A stretch of 25,790 nt of DNA from CAWJAP01 sp963834365. GTDB lineage: Bacteria; Acidobacteriota; Vicinamibacteria; Vicinamibacterales; Vicinamibacteraceae. The notes under the pieces were generated by a model. The model worked only from the letters and a program-made list of their open reading frames with translations. It did not search any database and was not told the DNA's origin. The position numbers and the translations under genes were made by a program. Below, piece after piece: positions 20,092 through 25,790 of this stretch. The DNA lies in assembly GCA_963834365.1 (NCBI GenBank), contig CAWIBS010000015.1:1-25790 (forward strand), given 5' to 3'. The number at the start of each line of letters is the position of its first letter. The stretch's first letter is position 1.

Positions 20092-23000
20092 TCAGTTCTT
20101 CGTCATCGTCTCATCGAGGTTCAGCAGGACGTTGGCGACGATGGTCCACGCGGCGGATTCGGCTGTCGTCGGCGTGGCCGGTGCGGTGCCTGACCCTGGC
20201 GGGCCGTCGTTCACGACTTCCCGTCCGGCCTCGGGGTTCGCCTCGTAGTGCTGCCGCTCCTGTTCGAACAGCGCGACCAGCCGCGCGAGCTCGTCGGCCG
20301 TCCGGCGCGCGCGGCGACGCAGCGCCGGAAGCCATAGGCCGCGCGCGACGCGACCGACGAGCCCGCCGCCGCGTCCTCGCGCATGCGGAGCGCGAGCGCG
20401 CGCGCGGCCTCGAAGGCCGCGCGATCGTTGAGCTGGGTGAGCGCCTGCAGGGGCGTGTTCGTCCGCACCCGGCGCACCGTGCAGTACTCCCGGCTCGTGG
20501 CGTCGAAGGTCATGAAGCTCGGATAGGGCGACGTGCGCCGCAGGAACGTGTACAGGCTGCGCCGGTAGCGATCCTCGCCCTCGCTCGTCACCCACTTGTC
20601 CTGGTTGTACGGGATGTCCCAGATGCCGTCGGGCTGCAGCGGGAAGACGCTGGCACCGTTCATCTTGCGGCTCAAGAGGCCGCTCGCGGCCAGCGCCACG
20701 TCGCGGATCATCTCGGCTTCCATCCTGAAGCGCGGACCGCGGGCGAACAGCCGATTGTACGGGATCGCGTTCGACGAGCGCGCGCGACGTCTCCGAGGAC
20801 TGCCGGTAGGTCGCAGACGAGACGATCGTCCGCAGCAGTGTCTTCTGGCTCCAGCCTCGCGCGACGAACTCGGTCGCGAGCCAGTCGAGCAGCTCGGGAT
20901 GCGACGGGAGCTCTCCCTGGGCCCCGAAGTCTTCGCTCGTCTCGACGAGTCCGCGGCCGAAGAGCTGCTCCCACAGGCGGTTCACCGCCACACGCGCGAC
21001 GAGCGGGTTGTCGGGATCGGCCAGCCAGCGCGCCAGGCCGAGCCGGTTGGCCGGCAGCTCGTCACGCATCGGATGCAGCGCGCCGGGCGTCCCGGCGAAC
21101 ATGCGACGTCCCCGCGCCGTGAAGCTGCCGCGCTCGCGCAGCTCGTAGGAGGGCCGTTCGAAGGACGCGCGCTCCTTCATGACGAGCGTGGACGGGATCT
21201 GCAGGCGATCGAGGCGCTCGCGCGCCGCCGCGAGCTCGACGCGCGCGGCCTGGAGCAGCGGCGTGATCGATCGGAAATAGCCGGCGAGGTCCTCGCTCTG
21301 CGCGCTCGTTCGCGCCTCGGCGTTCATCGCCAGGACCGGCCTGAGCCGCGCCGGCAGCGTCGCGCCCGCCATCGGGTCGGCCGCCGACGTGATCGAGAGC
21401 CTGAACCGGCCGATGCCCTGCCCGAGCGTGCCGTCGAGATGATCGAGGCGGACGGTCACGATCGTGCCGCCCTCGAAACCGAACGGCGACTCCGCCTTCA
21501 GCACGGCGTGTCGCGGCACGCGCTGCTCATCGCGCATGGCGTTGACAGCCCACGCGCCCTTCTTGCGGGCATACGCCGTCGTCGCGGAACCCGTCAGCTC
21601 CTTCGGATCGAACGCGTACGCCGCGTCGTCCACCTTCACGTCCGTGATGGTCACCGGCGTCGAGGCGCCTGGCTTCGACGCCGGCGCGACCTCCAGGTGG
21701 ATCCCCGTCAGCCGGAAGTGGCCGTAGGCATCCCGCCCCGGACCGCCGCGGGGCAGCGACGCGTCGGGCAGCACCTCGAGCCGCAGGGCCGTCATCCCCG
21801 CTGCGGTCGTCCTGGCTCGCACCGTGTACGTCGTCGTCTCCGCGTTCGGGCCCGACGCCAGAACCGACCCGTCCGGCTTCGGCGTCAGGACGACGCGTCC
21901 GGTCGCCGTGGCCTCGGACGGCACCAGGGGCGTCCACATGCTGGAGGAGGCGCGCTGCTCCTCTTCCCAGGCCGCCTGGGCTTCCACGAGCGCGGGTGTC
22001 GGCGTCTTGAGCTCGGTCGTGAACCGATCGATCTGCGCTTGCGCGGTCTTGCGCTCGGCCTCCTGCTCGGGCGAAGCGAGATCGAGCTTCCCCTCGTGGA
22101 AGCGGTTACCGTCGTTCGAGACCGTGCGTCCCGTAGTCGGTCTCCGCGAAGAAGGCGAGGAAGCGGAAATAGTCCTTCTGGCTGAACGGGTCGTACTTGT
22201 GGTTGTGGCACTGCGCGCAGGCGAGCGTGGAGCCCAGCCAGACGGTTGCCGTCGTGTTGACGCGATCGACCAGGACTTCGTAGAGCGACTCCTCGGGGTC
22301 GACGCCGCCTTCTTCGTTCGTCATCGCGTTGCGATGGAAGCCGGTCGCGATCCGCTGGTCGATCGTCGCGTCCGGCAGCATGTCGCCCGCGATCTGCTCG
22401 ATGGTGAAGCGGTCGAATGGCAGGTCGCGGTTGAAGGCGTCGATCACCCAGTCGCGATACTTCCAGATCGATCGGCGATTGTCCTTCTCGTGGCCGTTGG
22501 TGTCGGCGTAGCGGGCGAGATCGAGCCACGGGCGCGCCCAGCGCTCGCCGTAGTGCGGTGAGGCGAGCAGGCGGTCCACGGCCTGCTCGTAGGCATCGGG
22601 CGCGCCGATCGGCGATGAAGGCGTCCACCTCCTCCGGCGACGGCGGCAGCCCGATGAGATCGAGGCTCACGCGTCTCAGGAGAGTCTCCCGCGACGCCTC
22701 GACGCCCGGCGCCAGGCGTTCGTGATCGAGCCGCGCCAGCACGAACCGATCGATCGGCGTGCGCACCCAGCGACTCGTTCGAGACCGGCGGGAGGCTCAG
22801 GGCGCTTCGGCTTGACGTAGGCCCAGTGCTCGACGACCTCGTCATTCCGGCTGAGCCCGGGGTCGGCGAGCCGGGGCTACCAGGTGAGGGGCGGGAAGCG
22901 GCGGTGGCACCGGGACCCACGGAAGCGGTGTCGCTCGGGGCCTCGGCGCCGGGCTGACCGGCGCGCGCCGAAGCTGGCGCCCTGGGCGATCCAGGCGCGG

Positions 23001-23364
23001 AGGGTCGCGATCTCGGCCTCGGGAAGCGGGTCGCTGATCGAGCGGCATGCGATCTTCATCGTCGAGGCCCAGCACGCGACGAATCAACAGGCTGTCGTCG
23101 CTCTTGCCGGCCACGACGACCGGGCCGGAGGCGCCGCCGCGGCCGATGAAGTCTGGGTGTGGAGCCGGAGCTTGCCGCGCGACTTTCTTCGAGCCGTGGC
23201 ACTCGTAGCAGTGGCGCTCGAGGATCGGCCGGACGTCGCGCGCGTAGTCGACGGTGGCGAGGTGGCCGCGGGCGACGGCGGCTGGGCCCGGACGAGCGAC
23301 GGCGGCGCCCTGCGCGCGCAGCGAGGATGCGACGACGCAGGTCGAGCGACGTGCCGAGCGGCAA
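20092..23364 (-). CDS. PSCyt1-DUF1549-DUF1553 (PSD1) multidomain cytochrome-like protein (frameshifted 5' half)
   Basis: Large exported protein of about 1,090 residues, with domain order typical of 'PSD1 and planctomycete cytochrome c domain-containing protein'. The N-terminal PSCyt1 has a haem-type motif CYECHG encoded around 23193-23210, then VVVAGKSDDSLLIRRVLGLDDEDRMP and LPEAEIATLRAWIAQGA. DUF1549 follows with TPIDRFVLARLDHERLAP, RRVSLDLIGLPPSPEEVDAF, LLASPHYGERWARPWLDLARYADTNG and ACAQCHNHKYDPFSQKDYF (second CxxCH at 22199-22219). A beta-rich middle comes next, then DUF1553: ARWLADPDNPLVARVAVNRLW, SHPELLDWLATEF, and finally NLDETMTKN. The start is uncertain; TTG 23364 is possible. Frame changes occur near 23170, 23040, 22940, 22780, 22605, 22120, 20755 and 20330. 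It is the partner of the downstream DUF1501 gene. Confidence 0.9.
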
Positions 23365-23558
23365 CGCGACGGCGAGCCGGTCCGAAATGTGGTCGAGTCG
23401 AGCAGGGTCCCGTCGGCCGGAGCGACGGGGAATGATACCTCGCAGACGCGCTGCGAGCGCGGCTGCGAGAGCGTGCGGGCCAGGCTTCCAGGCCCGAGCG
23501 TCCGCAGCCTGCAGCCCGGTAGCCCGACTTGCGGACCGCGCCGCGAGCCGCGCGCCGC
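23365..23558. other. Gap between the second receptor and the PSD1 gene
   Basis: The stretch of about 194 nt has no recognisable gene. It includes a weak gggccaggcttccaggccc palindrome near 23477-23495. The 5' end of the PSD1 gene may extend into it, because its start codon is not certain. Confidence 0.4.
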
Positions 23559-25790
23559 TCAGAACAGCACCTTGATCCCGATCTGGAAGTTGCGCGGCAG
23601 GTTGTTCTGGCTCGTCACCTTGCCGAACTCGCGTGCTCGCGCGGATCGAGGTTGGGGTTGTTGTAGAAGACGTCGTTCAGCGCGTTGTAGAGCTCGAAGT
23701 GAATCTGCGCGCGGATCCGCCCGAAGTCGATGCCCTTCACGAACGACATGTCCACGTTGGTGTAGGTCGGACCTGCGGAACTTCTCCGGACGCGTCGGCA
23801 GCGTGCGCAGGTTGTTCTCGAGCTGGATGCGCATGTCCGCGCGCTGCTTCGCCGGGTCGATCTGAGCCGTTGGTCTGCACCGCCGCGTCGCTGAAGTAGA
23901 AGCCGCGTCGTGTCGAACACGGGTTGCGACGACGTCGCCCGAGAAGTCGGTCTTCAAGCTGGTTGATGTCGCCGTTGTAGTAGACGTTGCCGAGCCCGTT
24001 GAAGTCGCCCAGGTTGGCGCGCCCGCTCTGCCAGTTCCACCACGCCGACACGCTCCAGTTGCCGATGATGCCGTTGACGATCGCGTTGGTGTCCGCGCCC
24101 CAGCGGCGTTCGCGGCCGAACGGCAGCTCGTAGATGCCGTTCAACACGACGCGGTGCGGCAGGTCGGTATCGGCGAAGCGCTCCTCGTAGTCCGGTGTCG
24201 CCGGCGTTCAGGCGCCGGTTCTTTTCCTTGAAGCGCGAGTAGGTATAGGTCGCGAGCACCGTATAGCCCTTGCTGAACCGCCTCTCGAGGCGGAACTGAC
24301 CGGAGTCGTACGTGCTCGAGCCGTCGTACAGCGCGTCCCTGGATGTCGGCAAACTGCGGGTAGCGCCGCAGCAGCTGCTGGCGCGCGATGGTCGCGCCGT
24401 TCAGGTTCGTGCCCGGCAGCAGGCCCTGGAACGGGTTGGGGACGTTGCGCGTCAGGAAGTTGATCGTCGCCTGGTCGCGGACGGGGCTCGTCGACAGGTA
24501 CTGGTTGGGCAACGGGTTCTGCTCGACCTGCTGGCCCGTCGTCGTGGTCAGGTCGAAGCCCCGGTTGCCGACGTAGGCGGCCTCGAGCGACCCACGCGCC
24601 CGGCAGCTCGCGCTGCACGCTCACCGCGAACCGCATCGCCTGCCCGTTCTTGAAGTCGATGTCGTCGGTGAAGCGATCGAGCTGACGGCCCGACGAAGGT
24701 GTCTGGCGCCGGCGGCGTTGCCCGGCGGGTCCTGCGACGCCGTTCGGGAAGGGGTTCGCCAGCGTGGCCTGGATCGTCACGCCCTGATCGAGGGAGGGAA
24801 CGATCGTGGTCGACTGCGCGAAGCCCGACTGGCGGATGACATCGTCGAAGATCTGCGGCACCGTGTAGATCGCCCATCCGGCGCGGACGACGGTCTTCGG
24901 GTTCCACTGGTAGGCGAGGCCCAGCCGCGGCTGGATGTTGTTCTTGTCCGCGTTGTAGTAGCCGCGACCGCCGTCACCGGCAAAGCGCAGGCCGCCCGCG
25001 ACGTTGAACTGGCTGGCGGGCAGCTCTGGAATCGGGTTGCGTGCGTAGGCTGCTTCCGCTGCCGCCGAGATGCGCGAGCTGAGCCGTCTGGTCGAAACCG
25101 CGAACGTTGCGGTCCTCACGCTCGGTGGGCGCGCCCTCGTACTCGTAGCGCAACCCGAGGTTCAGCGTCAGCTTGTCGGTGATCTTCCAGTCGTCCTGGA
25201 CGAAGGCGCCCTGATACATCAGCGTGTTGAACGAGTCAGGGCTGCGGTCGATCAAGCCGCCGCTGGGCAGGCCGAGCAGCAGCGCCGCCAGGTCCTGGCC
25301 CGTCACCGCGCTCGGCGAGTTGTCGAGCTGACGCGTGAGCACGTTCGCGCGGGCGAAGCGTGTACTGACCCGGCGGAGTGGACGCTCGGGGTCGTGTCCT
25401 GCTTGTAGACGCGGAAGTCGTATCCGGCGCGCATCGTGTGGCTGCCCATGATGCGCGTCAGCGTCGGCTGGAACGAGTAGATCGAGAAGTTGGTGCCGCC
25501 GGAGAAGGTGTCGCCGAGATCGGCGAACGTGCCGTCGTCCATCTCGATGCGCGGGAAGTACTGGTTGTCGCCGAAATACTGCGTCGTGCCGGTCGGGAAG
25601 CCCAGGCTCGTTGGGTCGAAGATGCCCTGGTGCTGGCGGATGCTCGGTTCCTGGAAGCGCGACCAGCCGCCGCGGACGTTGAGCAGCGTCGACGAGCTCA
25701 TCGTCCAGACGTGATCGAGGTTCAGCGCGTCGTTGATGCGGTAGAGGTAGTTGCCGGTCGGCCTGATGCCGTTGATCTCGCCGGTCCAGT
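23559..25790 (-). CDS. TonB-dependent receptor (Oar-like), 3' part, heavily frameshifted, runs off the window
   Basis: Second outer-membrane receptor, on the opposite strand from the first. The frame is open at base 25790, so the signal peptide, regulatory-like domain and plug lie beyond the window. Barrel features are DALNLDHVWTMSSSTLLNVRG-type strands, GSHTMRAGYDFRVYKQ, GAFVQDDWKITDKLTLNLGLRYEYEG (a hallmark block of Oar-like receptors), NNIQPRLGLAYQWNPKTVVRAGW, FSKGYTVLATYTYSRFKEKN, VLNGIYELPFGRERRWG, SVSAWWNWQSG and a last strand ending in Phe (FQIGIKVLF). At least nine frame changes are seen, near 25370, 25085, 24720, 24600, 24345, 24205, 23930, 23870, 23775 and 23640. It is upstream of the PSD1/DUF1501 pair on the same strand, so co-transcription is possible. 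The ligand is unknown. Confidence 0.9.

Overview
The window is about 67% GC with long, tightly packed genes. Gene content is two Oar-like TonB-dependent receptors, a DUF1501 + PSCyt/PSD1 pair, Tat-exported Gfo/Idh/MocA oxidoreductases, a NupG-like symporter and a CE15-type esterase. Together with short GGGGCTTCAGCCCC-type hairpins in the gaps, this suggests an Acidobacteriota genome, perhaps of the Vicinamibacteria, probably a metagenome-derived contig. That assignment is inference. Almost every gene is interrupted by single-base indels that restore a good family match when the frame is changed. The pattern looks like uncorrected long-read error rather than true gene decay, so the broken genes are annotated as whole coding regions and the frame changes are noted.

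Layout. Plus strand, 1-11152: 3' part of a TonB-dependent receptor (1-2680); a 764-nt hairpin-rich gap; an exported FGE/SUMF1-family protein without catalytic cysteines (3445-4502); two tandem Gfo/Idh/MocA paralogues (4625-5915, 6043-7255); an ApbE FAD:protein FMN transferase (7383-8391); a NupG-type MFS symporter (8570-9778); and a CE15 glucuronoyl-esterase-like hydrolase (9897-11152). Minus strand, transcribed from the right: a second TonB-dependent receptor running off the window end (25790-23559); a PSCyt1/DUF1549/DUF1553 (PSD1) protein (23364-20092); a DUF1501 protein (19939-18475); then a compact five-gene operon of DHDPS-like aldolase (18130-17080), old-yellow-enzyme family oxidoreductase (17062-15648), MFS transporter (15578-14321), DUF6807/PmoA-family protein (14300-13089) and GMC oxidoreductase (12905-11252). 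The two gene groups converge at about 11.2 kb.

Joint role (inference). The set looks like a carbohydrate-acquisition locus. The receptors import oligomers across the outer membrane. The CE15 esterase would cut uronate esters. Exported oxidoreductases (Gfo/Idh/MocA) plus GMC and OYE-type flavoenzymes would oxidise or remodel sugars or aglycones. The MFS porters would import products, and the DHDPS-like protein may handle a keto-acid.

The most unusual structure is in the repeats. A repeat of about 100 bp, built of two hairpins, occurs as two near-identical inverted copies (11157-11254 and 18318-18419) that exactly bracket the five-gene operon. More divergent copies lie at about 2880-2960 and 7259-7335. 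Shorter hairpins sit within a few bases of stop codons, and in two genes (GMC, ApbE) the stop codon itself lies inside the repeat.
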